From contig CALZMQ010000016.1 in assembly GCA_945788625.1 (NCBI GenBank), positions 62,001 to 126,000 of the forward strand: a DNA stretch of 64,000 nucleotides. Reading direction: 5' to 3'. Source of the DNA: an uncultured Woeseiaceae bacterium (GTDB lineage Bacteria > Pseudomonadota > Gammaproteobacteria > Steroidobacterales > Woeseiaceae). The notes under the pieces were generated by a model. The model searched no databases. It was given only the letters and a program-made list of their open reading frames with translations, and was not told where the DNA came from. Position numbers and translations under genes: made by a program. Below are positions 26,950 through 35,597 of the stretch, piece after piece. The first letter of the stretch is position 1. Every line of letters begins with the position of its first letter.

Positions 26950-28455
26950 ATGGGAATGCTAACGACACTGGTCGGCAGCCGTTTGCCGCCGAAATACCAA
27001 CGATTTTTCAAACTGCCCGAGCGCGAGGTTTCGTGGAAATCCGGTGACACGCACGACACGCTCCTCGGCCGTGCCACGTCGCGCTGGCTCAACGAGCATT
27101 CGGCCTCCAGCGGCGTATACCGGCTCGATTCGGGGCTCGACGCGCTCGGCGTGCGCCTCGGCCTGATAGACAGGGCGGAGTGCACCATCGACATCCAGAG
27201 TTACCTGGTTCGTGACGACCTCAGTGGCAACCTGATCGCGTTGCGTCTCGCGGCGGCCGCGGATCGGGGAGTGCGCGTGCGGTTGCTGATGGACGACGCG
27301 CTGACACACGAAATCGACGCCGGCTTGTTGTCGCTCAACGGCCACGACAACATTGAAGTTCGCGTATTCAACCCATTTCCAAGGCGCCGTTCCCGATTGA
27401 TCAGCTTTATCGCGAACTTCAATATCCTGAATCGCCGCATGCACAACAAGTCCTTCACGCTCGACAACCGGGTCACGATCGTCGGCGGGCGCAATCTCGC
27501 AGACGAATATTTCCTGACCGGCGGCGCGACGGAATTCATCGACGAGGATCTGCTGGCCATCGGCAATGTCGTCGATGACGTTTCCGACGGCTTCGACGAG
27601 TACTGGAACTCGCCGGAGGCGATCCCGATCGGGACTTTCAACGCGATGATCGCTCACAGCCCCGTTACCGAGTCCGCAGCGGAAGGACGCAAATACCTGG
27701 AGCAGCATCGGCGCGGGGGGATTCTGGAGGACGTGAAAGACGACCTCGCCGCACAGCTCGAAGCAGGCGACCTCGATCTGGTCGCCGCCGACACCGAGGT
27801 CGTCATCGACTACCCTGGCAAGATTCGCAAACTGTTGCCGCGATCTTCGAGCATCACGAGCGGTTTCCTGCAACAGATGGTGTTTGCTGCCAAAACCGAA
27901 GTGATCGTCGTATCGCCGTATTTCGTGCCGCAGAAACAGGGCGTCGATTTTTTCTCCCAGCTCGTGAAGAAGGGTGTTCGCGTGGTCGTAATCAGCAATT
28001 CCCTGGCCTCGACGAACCATTCCAGCGTGCACGCCGTGTACGCGCGATACCGCAAGCCGTTGTTGCGAAACGGCGTCGAGTTGTACGAACTGCGGCCCCG
28101 AATCGAGAACATGCAGACGGAAACGACATTGACGCTGCACTCCAAGGTTGCCACGGTGGATCGGCAGAAGCTGTTCGTTGGTTCGTTTAATCTCGATCCG
28201 CGATCGCTGTATCTGAACACGGAAATGGGCATGGCCGTGGATTCCGCCGAACTGGCGGAATCGATGGCGTCGAGCATCCTGGAGTCGCTGCCGGTGTCCG
28301 CTTACCGATTGAAACTGTCGGAATCGGGCCGTTTGCAGTGGTTGCTGCAGACGGCAGGCGTCGAGGAGATCATTACGACCGAGCCGCATACCAGTTTGTG
28401 GCGCCGCTTCAAGACGCGCCTGATGAGTTTCCTGCCGATCGAAGGGCAGATGTAA
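26950..28455 (+). CDS. Phospholipase D-like protein, cardiolipin synthase-type
   Basis: This 501-residue cytoplasmic or membrane-associated enzyme carries two HKD phosphatidyltransferase motifs: MHNKSFTLD followed by GGRNLADEY (His165, Lys167, Asp172) and LHSKVATVD followed by GSFNLDPRS (His397, Lys399, Asp404). It lacks the N-terminal membrane helices of ClsA, so it resembles the ClsC/YmdC branch, which makes cardiolipin from phosphatidylethanolamine and phosphatidylglycerol with a partner (known in E. coli). No YmdB-like partner is adjacent. Start choice between TTG 26902, ATG 26950 and ATG 26956 is uncertain because no strong ribosome site is visible. Confidence 0.87.
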   Translation: MGMLTTLVGSRLPPKYQRFFKLPEREVSWKSGDTHDTLLGRATSRWLNEHSASSGVYRLDSGLDALGVRLGLIDRAECTIDIQSYLVRDDLSGNLIALRLAAAADRGVRVRLLMDDALTHEIDAGLLSLNGHDNIEVRVFNPFPRRRSRLISFIANFNILNRRMHNKSFTLDNRVTIVGGRNLADEYFLTGGATEFIDEDLLAIGNVVDDVSDGFDEYWNSPEAIPIGTFNAMIAHSPVTESAAEGRKYLEQHRRGGILEDVKDDLAAQLEAGDLDLVAADTEVVIDYPGKIRKLLPRSSSITSGFLQQMVFAAKTEVIVVSPYFVPQKQGVDFFSQLVKKGVRVVVISNSLASTNHSSVHAVYARYRKPLLRNGVELYELRPRIENMQTETTLTLHSKVATVDRQKLFVGSFNLDPRSLYLNTEMGMAVDSAELAESMASSILESLPVSAYRLKLSESGRLQWLLQTAGVEEIITTEPHTSLWRRFKTRLMSFLPIEGQM

Positions 28456-28536
28456 TCAGAGGCTCCTGAGGGCCATATTTGTCAAGTCGGCCGCAAATAT
28501 CTGACAATACCCGGCCTCTATCACCTGGAGCATGCG

Positions 28537-29388
28537 ATGCGGTGGCGCGGCGGAAGACGCAGTACGAATATTGAAGACAGGCGCGGTCAACGGGCTGCAC
28601 CCAGGCTGCTCGGCGGCGGTATCGGCACCCTCGTCCTGATACTGGTCGCGATGTACTTCGGCATCGACCCGACGCCCCTTCTGCAGGGCGGCGGCCAGGT
28701 CGCGTCGAGCAGCGGCAGCCGGCCGACAACGCAGGATCGTCGCGACGATTCGCTTGCCGACATGGTCAAATTCGTCGTCGGCGACACCGAGGATGTCTGG
28801 AACGCCATATTCGCGAGCCAGGGCAGGCGGTACAGGGAACCGACGCTCGTCATGTTCAGCGGCACGACATCTTCGGCCTGCGGCATGGGCCAGGCTGCGA
28901 TGGGGCCCTTCTATTGCCCTGCGGATCATAAAGCCTACATCGACCTCAGCTTTTACGAGCAGATGCGGACCCGCTACCAGGCGCCCGGGGACTTCGCGCA
29001 GGCCTACGTCATCGCCCACGAAATCGGCCATCATGTGCAGAACCTGCTCGGAATATCCGGCCAGGTGCACTCGATGAAGCAGAAATTGGGCCAGGCCGAG
29101 GGAAATGCCCTGTCCGTGCGCCTCGAATTGCAGGCCGATTGCCTGGCCGGCGTCTGGGCAAATCACGCGGATCGTGCGCGCAATATTCTCGAGGCCGGCG
29201 ACGTTGAGGAGGCGCTCAACGCGGCCAGCGCGATCGGTGACGACACGCTGCAGCGCCAGAGTCGCGGTACGGTCGTCCCCGAGTCGTTTACTCACGGGAC
29301 GGCGGCGCAGCGGCAGCGCTGGTTCCGGACCGGCCTGCACAGCGGCGATCCCGATAGCTGCGACACGTTCAATGCCGAAGGGATCTGA
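28537..29388 (+). CDS. Neutral zinc metallopeptidase, YpfJ-like membrane protein
   Basis: This 283-residue protein has one N-terminal membrane helix (about residues 25-42) and a periplasmic domain with the zinc motif HEIGHHVQNLLG near residue 161. A Glu-bearing helix (QADCLAGVWANHADRA) near residue 200 could supply the third ligand. The C terminus has the DSCDTF motif typical of the YpfJ family, whose substrates are unknown. GGAG seven bases before ATG 28537 supports the start. Its 3' end overlaps the threonine dehydratase-like gene by 17 bases. Confidence 0.9.
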   Translation: MRWRGGRRSTNIEDRRGQRAAPRLLGGGIGTLVLILVAMYFGIDPTPLLQGGGQVASSSGSRPTTQDRRDDSLADMVKFVVGDTEDVWNAIFASQGRRYREPTLVMFSGTTSSACGMGQAAMGPFYCPADHKAYIDLSFYEQMRTRYQAPGDFAQAYVIAHEIGHHVQNLLGISGQVHSMKQKLGQAEGNALSVRLELQADCLAGVWANHADRARNILEAGDVEEALNAASAIGDDTLQRQSRGTVVPESFTHGTAAQRQRWFRTGLHSGDPDSCDTFNAEGI

Positions 29389-30379
29389 GCAAGCCGACGC
29401 TGTCGAACAGGTCGCAGATCGGGCCTTCGAGGCGGCCGAGCGGATTCGAGGGCTCGTCGTCGAGACGCCGCTGGTTCGTTCGGAGGCATTCAGCGCGGAC
29501 CTCGAGGCCGAGGTCTGGTTCAAGCTCGAAAATCGGCAGACCACCGGCTCGTTCAAGCTGCGTGGCGCGACGAATCGAATCCTGACACTGACCGATGAGC
29601 AACGCGACAGAGGCTGCGTCGCGGCATCGAGCGGCAATCACGGCGCAGCTGTTGCCTGTGCGTTGCAGAAGCTCGGCGCGAGCGGAATCATTTTCGTGCC
29701 CGAACAGACCTCATCGGCAAAAGTCGACGCGATTCGCGCCTACGGCGGCGAGGTTCGCTTTTTCGGAACCGACGGGCTCGACACGGAACAATACGCACGA
29801 CGCTACGCCCGCGAAAGGCAAATGACCTACCTGTCGCCCTACAACGATGGGCAGGTTATCGCGGGGCAAGGCACTTGTGGCGTCGAGATTGCGGCGCAAC
29901 TACCGGCGCTCGACGCGTTGTTTATTGCCGTCGGCGGTGGCGGCCTGCTTGCGGGTGTCGGCAGCGTGCTGAAATCGAAGCACCCGAAACTGCGTGTGTT
30001 TGCGTGCCAGCCGGAGGCCTCGCCGGTAATGGCGCGCTCCGCCGCGGCGGGCTACGTAGTAGAAATGGCGAGCGAGCCTACGCTGTCCGACGGCACGGCC
30101 GGCGGCATCGAGGCTGGTGCGATCACATTGCCGTTGAACCAATCGCTGGTCGATGAGTTCGTACTTGTTACGGAAGACGAAATCGCGTCGGCGATGCGCC
30201 TCTTCATGGAGCGCGAAAAAGACCGCGTAGAGGGCGCTGCAGGTGTCGCTGTTGCGGCATTGCTGGCGCGGCGCGAGGCGATACGGGGCTGCCGGATTGC
30301 GGTTATTATCTGCGGTGGCAATATCAGTGCCGAGAAACTCGAGTGGGTAAGGCGCGGGGGGCAGCAGGGTTCATTATGA
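29372..30379 (+). CDS. Threonine/serine dehydratase-like PLP enzyme
   Basis: This 335-residue fold-type II PLP enzyme is like catabolic threonine ammonia-lyase or serine racemase. It shows TGSFKLRGATN with the PLP lysine at 62, the SSGNHGAAVA substrate loop near 88, and the GGGGLLAGV phosphate-binding loop near 190. It lacks the ACT regulatory domain of biosynthetic IlvA, so feedback control by isoleucine is unlikely. ATG 29372 lies inside the previous gene and its stop overlaps the next start (ATGA), making a coupled run of three genes. Confidence 0.88.
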   Translation: MPKGSEQADAVEQVADRAFEAAERIRGLVVETPLVRSEAFSADLEAEVWFKLENRQTTGSFKLRGATNRILTLTDEQRDRGCVAASSGNHGAAVACALQKLGASGIIFVPEQTSSAKVDAIRAYGGEVRFFGTDGLDTEQYARRYARERQMTYLSPYNDGQVIAGQGTCGVEIAAQLPALDALFIAVGGGGLLAGVGSVLKSKHPKLRVFACQPEASPVMARSAAAGYVVEMASEPTLSDGTAGGIEAGAITLPLNQSLVDEFVLVTEDEIASAMRLFMEREKDRVEGAAGVAVAALLARREAIRGCRIAVIICGGNISAEKLEWVRRGGQQGSL

Positions 30380-31734
30380 GAATAGTCGCGCATCGCATGA
30401 TTCCCGCCTTGATCGCATTGCTGGCGGCGCAGCTGTCGCTCGCTGAAACGACGGCGTTCGTGAATGTGAACGTGTTAACGATGTCGACCGACGCAGTGCT
30501 CCGCGCGCAAACCGTGCTCGTCAAGGACGGCATCGTAGCGGCCATCGGCAACGTCGACGACGTTCGTATTCCGCCGGAGGCGGAAGCCGTCGACGGCACG
30601 GACCGATATCTCATGCCGGGCCTCGCCGAGATGCACGCGCATGTCCCGGATGCGGATTCGGACAATCTCGATCGGGATTTCAGCCTGTTCGTGGCCAATG
30701 GCATCACTACTGTTCGCGGTATGCTCGGCCGGCCTTCCCATCTGCGCTTGCGGCAGCGCCTGGAGGATGGCGAGGTGTTCGGGCCGCGCCTGTTCACATC
30801 AGGGCCCTCGCTCAATGGCCGCAGCGTCTCCGGTCCGCGCGATGCACGCCGCCAGGTGCGGGACCAGACAGCGGCAGGCTATGACTTCGTCAAGGTGCAT
30901 CCGGGCCTGAGTTCGGATGAATTCGAGGCGCTGGCGGAAACGGCCAATGAACTCGGCATACCGTATGCCGGGCACGTGCCCGTTGCGTCCGGCTTGAGTA
31001 CCGCGTTGCGGCTCAACATGGCGACGATCGACCATCTCGACGGCTATTTCGTGGCCTTGTTGCCACCGGGCAGTCATCGCTCGGGCGGCTACGGCGGCTT
31101 CTTCGACGTCATGCTTGCGGCGGAACTGGAGTCTGAGCGTATCGCCGAAATTGCGAAAGCGACGGCCGTGTCCGGTACGTGGAACGTGCCGACCCAGACC
31201 CTGGTGGAGCAGCGCATATCCGACGTGCCCGCCGACGATCTTCGCAACCTGCCGGAAATGAAGTACATGCCCCGAGAGCGTGTTCGTGCCTGGGTATCGA
31301 GAAAGGAGGCGACGCTTGCCGAACGCGGTTTCGATCCCGAGATCGCGGCGCTCGCCGTCGAACTCAGGCGCAAGCTGATCCTGGCGCTGCACGAGGCGGG
31401 CGCAGGCCTGTTGCTGGGATCCGACGCGCCACAGGTCTTCAACGTGCCCGGTTTCTCGGCGCACAGGGAGCTTGATGCCCTCGTGGCTTCGGGGCTTACA
31501 CCCTTCGAGGCGTTGCAGACAGGCACGACGGCAGTCGCCGATTTCCTCGGTACGAACACAGGCCGTCTGGAAGTCGGCAAAGACGCCGATCTCGTTTTGC
31601 TCGATGACAACCCGTTCGACGATATCCGCAACAGCCGCAGAATCCATGGCGTGATGCTGCGCGGACAATGGCATTCAGCCAGCCAACTCGCGGAGCGGCT
31701 CGAGCGTTACGATTCCAGCCGGGACGCCACCTGA
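30376..31734 (+). CDS. Exported amidohydrolase-family protein
   Basis: This 452-residue metal-dependent hydrolase has a signal peptide of about 22 residues (LIALLAAQLSLAE). The metal motif PGLAEMHAHV lies near residue 83, a candidate metal lysine is in YDFVKVHPGL, and further ligands are GHVPVASG and GSDAPQ near 350. The C-terminal beta-sandwich closes with GRLEVGKDADLVLLDDNPF, typical of imidazolonepropionase or prolidase-like periplasmic amidohydrolases. ATG 30376 overlaps the dehydratase stop by four bases. The substrate is unknown, perhaps a dipeptide or cyclic amide. Confidence 0.85.
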   Translation: MRIVAHRMIPALIALLAAQLSLAETTAFVNVNVLTMSTDAVLRAQTVLVKDGIVAAIGNVDDVRIPPEAEAVDGTDRYLMPGLAEMHAHVPDADSDNLDRDFSLFVANGITTVRGMLGRPSHLRLRQRLEDGEVFGPRLFTSGPSLNGRSVSGPRDARRQVRDQTAAGYDFVKVHPGLSSDEFEALAETANELGIPYAGHVPVASGLSTALRLNMATIDHLDGYFVALLPPGSHRSGGYGGFFDVMLAAELESERIAEIAKATAVSGTWNVPTQTLVEQRISDVPADDLRNLPEMKYMPRERVRAWVSRKEATLAERGFDPEIAALAVELRRKLILALHEAGAGLLLGSDAPQVFNVPGFSAHRELDALVASGLTPFEALQTGTTAVADFLGTNTGRLEVGKDADLVLLDDNPFDDIRNSRRIHGVMLRGQWHSASQLAERLERYDSSRDAT

Positions 31735-31813
31735 TTCGGCCGGCTTGCAACCAAAACCGCACGGCCGGCGTCTAAGCTGTACGACGCAGAATCAAACCAG
31801 AGGGGAATCACTC

Positions 31814-32524
31814 ATGCGCAGCTTCATCGTGATGGCCATGTTTATTGCCAGTATCGCCAACGCGGACTGGAAGGATTACTCGGAGACGAAAGAACTCAGC
31901 ATCGATGCCGGCGGCATCGAGCAGCTCAGGATCGAGGCCGGTGCGGGCAGCTTGGACGTAAAGGGCGTGGCCGGGCTCGACGACATCGCCGTAACCGCGA
32001 CGATAGTCGTAAAGGGCGCCGACGAAGAAGAAGCAAGATCGCTCATCGACAAGAGAATGACCTTGACGCTGGACGCCGAGGGTGACCGAGCGCAGCTCAT
32101 GTCGATCATGAAAGACGGGTTCCTGGGAATCGGGCCGAATGCACGTATCGATCTTGAAGTCAGGGTGCCCGCCGGAACGGCCATCGATATCCGCGACAGT
32201 TCGGGGTCCATCGATCTCTACGATGTCGAAGCGGATGTGAAGATCGACGATGGCTCCGGTTCCATAGACGTTCACAATGTGGCCGGCGTGACCATTGACG
32301 ACGGCTCCGGGTCTATCGACGTGTCCGATGCGGCAGGCGACGTGTCCATTGTCGACGGTTCCGGCAGCATCAGCGTGCAGTCGGTGCAGGGCAGCGTCAC
32401 GATCGACGATGGCTCAGGCGGCATCAAGGTCAGCGACGTTGAAAAGGACCTGGTTATCGTCGATGACGGCAGTGGCGGCGTCAAATACTCAGACGTGCGA
32501 GGCGTAGTCGACCAGCAATCCTGA
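31814..32524 (+). CDS. Exported DUF4097-like repeat protein, predicted beta-solenoid
   Basis: This 236-residue protein has a short signal peptide (ending near SIANA|DW) and a strongly periodic C-terminal half. From about residue 128 six repeats of 17-19 residues follow the pattern (I/V)DDGSGSI-x-V-x-(D/N)-V, at 129, 146, 163, 181, 199 and 218. This predicts a right-handed parallel beta-solenoid, similar to adhesin-like DUF4097 proteins. Asp and Ser clusters at each turn could bind calcium (inference). GAGGGG before ATG 31814 fixes the start. Function unknown. Confidence 0.8.
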   Translation: MRSFIVMAMFIASIANADWKDYSETKELSIDAGGIEQLRIEAGAGSLDVKGVAGLDDIAVTATIVVKGADEEEARSLIDKRMTLTLDAEGDRAQLMSIMKDGFLGIGPNARIDLEVRVPAGTAIDIRDSSGSIDLYDVEADVKIDDGSGSIDVHNVAGVTIDDGSGSIDVSDAAGDVSIVDGSGSISVQSVQGSVTIDDGSGGIKVSDVEKDLVIVDDGSGGVKYSDVRGVVDQQS

Positions 32525-32675
32525 CGGCCCGGTATCGATCGTAACCAACTGAAATAAATAGAAAAAATTCGCTCAACCCGACGCAGGCGGCCGCGCCGCG
32601 CCCGGAGCATTGTCCGTGCTGCTACTATTCCCTGAAACGGCGGAGTTTTCGCCGGGAGCAGAACAGGGAGGCAGA

Positions 32676-33104
32676 ATGAAACTCGTCAGGCATTTGCTCG
32701 ATTCAAAGGGCCGGGAAATCATATCGATCGTGCAAGAGGCATCCGTGCTCGACGCGATCAAACTCATGGCCGATCGTGGGATCGGGTCGCTGCTGGTCAT
32801 GGACGGCAGTGCACTCAAGGGTATCGTCACGGAACGAGACTACGCGCGCAAGGTCATCATCAAGGGACGCTCATCGGAATCCACGCAGGTCGGGGAAATC
32901 ATGACGTCCGAGGTCTTCACGGCCAGCACCGACCAGACCGTAAAGGACTGCATGAAGACCATGACGGAACGGCGCATTCGCCACCTGCCGGTCGTCGAGG
33001 CCGACGAGGTCGTCGGGATGATATCGATCGGCGATCTCGTGCAGGCGATCATCGCCGAACAGCAGGAAGAGATCGAGCAGCTCGAGCAGTACATCAGTGG
33101 CTGA
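32676..33104 (+). CDS. CBS-domain pair protein
   Basis: This 142-residue protein consists of two CBS motifs, about residues 10-65 (VLDAIKLMADRGIGSLLVMDG) and 75-130 (VKDCMKTMTERRIRHLPVVE), and a short acidic tail. CBS pairs bind adenosine nucleotides and act as energy or redox sensors. No effector domain is fused, so it probably acts by binding other proteins. ATG 32676 has GGGAGG five bases upstream. The dienelactone hydrolase gene starts 15 bases later on the same strand. Confidence 0.9.
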   Translation: MKLVRHLLDSKGREIISIVQEASVLDAIKLMADRGIGSLLVMDGSALKGIVTERDYARKVIIKGRSSESTQVGEIMTSEVFTASTDQTVKDCMKTMTERRIRHLPVVEADEVVGMISIGDLVQAIIAEQQEEIEQLEQYISG

Positions 33105-33119
33105 ACGGGATTCGATGAG

Positions 33120-34010
33120 ATGACGGACAAACCGAGAATCGACCAGCGAGTCATGCGGCTATTCGACGGCTACGTTCATGGCCAGGTAACACGGCGTCAG
33201 TTCCTGGATCGCGCGGCGGCATTCACCGCGTCGGGCGTTGGCGCGGCGGCATTGCTGGCCAGCCTCAGCCCGGATTATGCCCTGGCGCAACAGGTGGATC
33301 CCGACGACAAGTCGATCCTCGCGAGTTACAAGAAGTACGCGTCGCCCAAGGGGGCCAAGGTGATGCAGGGCTACTTCGTGCGCCCTGTGGTCATCCGGCA
33401 CAAACTGCCTGCCGTCGTCGTAATTCACGAAAACCGCGGCCTCAATCCTTACATCGAGGACGTGGCGCGCCGCCTTGCAGTGGCGGGTTTCGTGGCGTTC
33501 GCTCCCGATGCGCTGACACCGCTCGGCGGGTATCCCGGCAACGACGACGATGGCCGCAGTCTGCAACGACAGCGCGACCGCGATGAAATGACCGAGGATT
33601 TCGTCGCGGCCGTAGGCTTCCTGCAAAAACACCCGGACTGTACGGGCAAGGTAGGTGCCGTCGGGTTTTGTTTTGGCGGTGGAATGTCCATGCGCCTTGC
33701 GGTACGGCTACCCGAACTCAGCGCGGCGGTGGCGTTTTACGGCAGGCATCCCGCGGCCGGGGACGCAGCGTCCATCGAGGCGCCGCTGATGTTACATCAC
33801 GCCGCGCTCGACGAGCGCGTCAACGCAAGCTGGCCGGACTTTGAAGCGGCCTTGAAGGCCGCCGGGCGCGACTACGAGAATTACGAGTACGCCGACGTCA
33901 ATCACGGATTCCACAACGACACGACGCCTCGATACGATAAAGAGGCTGCTGACCTGGCGTGGCAACGGACCGTCGGCTTCTTTGCCAGGCATTTGAAGCT
34001 GGAAACCTGA
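33120..34010 (+). CDS. Dienelactone hydrolase family protein, Tat-exported
   Basis: This 296-residue alpha/beta hydrolase resembles E. coli YghX. The N terminus has TRRQFLDRAAAFTASG followed by a hydrophobic stretch ending YALAQQ, a twin-arginine signal, so it is periplasmic. The nucleophile elbow GFCFGGG near residue 183 has Cys as nucleophile, as in dienelactone hydrolase, and the catalytic His is in VNHGFHND near 262. The entry segment VVIHENRGLNPYIEDVARR is typical. The natural substrate is unknown. Confidence 0.88.
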   Translation: MTDKPRIDQRVMRLFDGYVHGQVTRRQFLDRAAAFTASGVGAAALLASLSPDYALAQQVDPDDKSILASYKKYASPKGAKVMQGYFVRPVVIRHKLPAVVVIHENRGLNPYIEDVARRLAVAGFVAFAPDALTPLGGYPGNDDDGRSLQRQRDRDEMTEDFVAAVGFLQKHPDCTGKVGAVGFCFGGGMSMRLAVRLPELSAAVAFYGRHPAAGDAASIEAPLMLHHAALDERVNASWPDFEAALKAAGRDYENYEYADVNHGFHNDTTPRYDKEAADLAWQRTVGFFARHLKLET

Positions 34011-34046
34011 GCGAGGAGGCACTGTCTAACAGGTCGTCGAGAAAAG

Positions 34047-34598
34047 ATGACTGTCGAATCAAAAAATTACTGGCGCATGACCCTGGCGGCGCTCCTCCTG
34101 GTGGCTGCAGATTCGGTTCTGCCCGAGGAATCGAAGACAGTCATAGGGCCGAGCAACATCTACCTTTACGACGGTGCCAACGCGCTCAGGGCCGGGGACG
34201 GCGCCGAAGGGGTTCGACTCACATTGCTCGGCCTGCGATCCGCGCAAGGGACCAGGGAGGAGAAGATCGCACATGCGAATCTCTGCGCCGGATACCTGCT
34301 CATCGACAGGCCGGAGACGGCGCTCGAGCACTGCAACTGGGTCCTGGATCTCGATGACGCGCACTGGCGCACATACAACAATCGAGCGCTGGTATACCTG
34401 CAACTGGAGCGATTCGAGGAATCCGAAGCGGACATTCGCCGCGGCCAGGAGCTGAAACCGCAATCGACCAACCTGAAAATCGTCAAAGGCATGCTGCTCG
34501 ACGAGACGGAGCCCGTGACAACCAGGATCGAGGCCGACGATCGCCGCGATGCGGTGGACCGCAAAGGCAGCGAAACGGATCGTGAATCCGACAATTAG
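34047..34598 (+). CDS. TPR-repeat exported protein
   Basis: This 183-residue protein has a hydrophobic N-terminal segment (MTLAALLLVAADSVLP) that may act as a signal peptide or anchor. At least two tetratricopeptide repeats follow, around residues 70-100 (AHANLCAGYLLIDRPETALEHCNWVL) and 105-140 (AHWRTYNNRALVYLQLERFE), then an acidic, charged tail. TPRs mediate protein contacts in the periplasm. It overlaps the following TonB-domain gene, suggesting joint function. No specific partner can be named. Confidence 0.8.
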   Translation: MTVESKNYWRMTLAALLLVAADSVLPEESKTVIGPSNIYLYDGANALRAGDGAEGVRLTLLGLRSAQGTREEKIAHANLCAGYLLIDRPETALEHCNWVLDLDDAHWRTYNNRALVYLQLERFEESEADIRRGQELKPQSTNLKIVKGMLLDETEPVTTRIEADDRRDAVDRKGSETDRESDN

Positions 34599-34983
34599 TC
34601 ACGCATTGCTTGTTGCTGCGCTATTCGCAGTGACGGACACATTGCCCGCCTATGCCTCCGAGGATGCGGCCAGCACGGTCGAACTGGCGGCGGATCACGA
34701 GCGTTTGCCCTTGCACACTGTCATGCCCGACTACCCGAAGATTGCGCGCCGCGATCGCATAGAGGGCGAGGTTCAAGTCTGCTTCGAAGTCACGCGCGAC
34801 GGCCGTACGCGGCGCATTGCCGTCAGGAGAAGCACCAACCGCGTTTTTGAAAAGCCTGCCATTCGCGCCGTGCGCGCATCCAGTTACGCGCCGTTGCCGA
34901 AAGATGCACCAATGTCGGGAATCAAGGCCTGCCGGACCTTTCGCTTCACGCTGGAGCCCGTGGTTGTCGAATCCGGCGACTAG
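34549..34983 (+). CDS. Exported TonB C-terminal domain protein
   Basis: This protein of about 144 residues has a signal peptide (SHALLVAALFAVTDTLPAYA) and then one TonB C-terminal domain: MPDYPKIARRDRIEGEVQVCFEVTRDG and IRAVRASSYAPLPKDAP. The domain normally contacts TonB boxes of outer-membrane receptors, but here the membrane anchor is a cleavable signal and the Pro-rich linker is missing, so it is not a full TonB. Two cysteines, in QVCFEV and KACRTF, may form a disulfide. A GTG start at 34582 gives a shorter leader and is nearly as likely. Its stop shares CTAG with the convergent gene. Confidence 0.75.
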   Translation: MRWTAKAAKRIVNPTISHALLVAALFAVTDTLPAYASEDAASTVELAADHERLPLHTVMPDYPKIARRDRIEGEVQVCFEVTRDGRTRRIAVRRSTNRVFEKPAIRAVRASSYAPLPKDAPMSGIKACRTFRFTLEPVVVESGD

Positions 34984-35597
34984 ACGCCTTGCGAAGCATC
35001 GCAAAGCTCGAGTACACGTGTCGCGGCCTGTTCCAGCGTATCGCCGAAGCTGACGATACCTTCCTCGTGCCCCGCCATAACCGCGAGCCGCGTTTCCCGG
35101 AACGCCGTGTCCCTGTAGAGCCTGCGGAACTCGTTTGCCATCTCCGGAGTGCCATACGCGACGCCGGCGTCCGTTGTCGGCAGCTTGTGCAACAACTCTC
35201 GCCACAGCGCCTGGCTATGGACGTGCACGATCGCGCCGATATTCATGTCCAGACCGTAGATCGCTGCGTGGGTCATTGCTTCTGACGAAGCCTGTACCGG
35301 ACCGACACAGCATACGATGTTGGAATGTATGTTGTACGAGGTGACCAGCGCGTAGTGCGTCTTATCCGTGTTTGCGACGTGGCCCGTCTGCGTGCCGCTG
35401 ATGAGGAACTGGCCAGGTTCGCCACTGCGGACGCTGATGTTGCCGTAACTGATGCCGAGTTCCTCGTATTCGCCGATGAGGCCGGCAGCCTTCAGCGGCC
35501 GGCGCCAGGCTTCGAGTTCTTCTGTGGTGGCGGCGTTGGGCACCGGCGCTTTGGTCCAGTAACTGACGTACTTGACGTAGCCTTCGTCGATGGTCAT
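34980..35597 (-). CDS. Class II aldolase/adducin family protein, probable methionine-salvage enzyme
   Basis: This 205-residue zinc enzyme has the class II aldolase fold: GISYGNISVR near residue 48, the acid in SSEAMTH near 107, and zinc ligands His125 and His127 in HVHS with a third, His177, in AGHEEG. It is coupled to the MtnA gene by an ATGA overlap. Two activities fit: methylthioribulose-1-phosphate dehydratase (MtnB), or the aldolase of the DHAP shunt that splits methylthioribulose-1-phosphate. No other salvage gene (mtnC, mtnD, mtnK) is nearby, which leaves the choice open. Confidence 0.78.
   Translation of the reverse strand: MTIDEGYVKYVSYWTKAPVPNAATTEELEAWRRPLKAAGLIGEYEELGISYGNISVRSGEPGQFLISGTQTGHVANTDKTHYALVTSYNIHSNIVCCVGPVQASSEAMTHAAIYGLDMNIGAIVHVHSQALWRELLHKLPTTDAGVAYGTPEMANEFRRLYRDTAFRETRLAVMAGHEEGIVSFGDTLEQAATRVLELCDASQGV

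Noticed and set aside
31735..31780. GGCCGGC words forming a hairpin after the amidohydrolase
   Set aside because: The word contains its own palindrome, the loop is long and no U-tract follows, so it is too weak for a terminator call.
32180..32500. CRISPR-like or tandem DNA repeat
   Set aside because: The periodicity is protein-level within an open frame; the DNA units are diverged and have no spacers.
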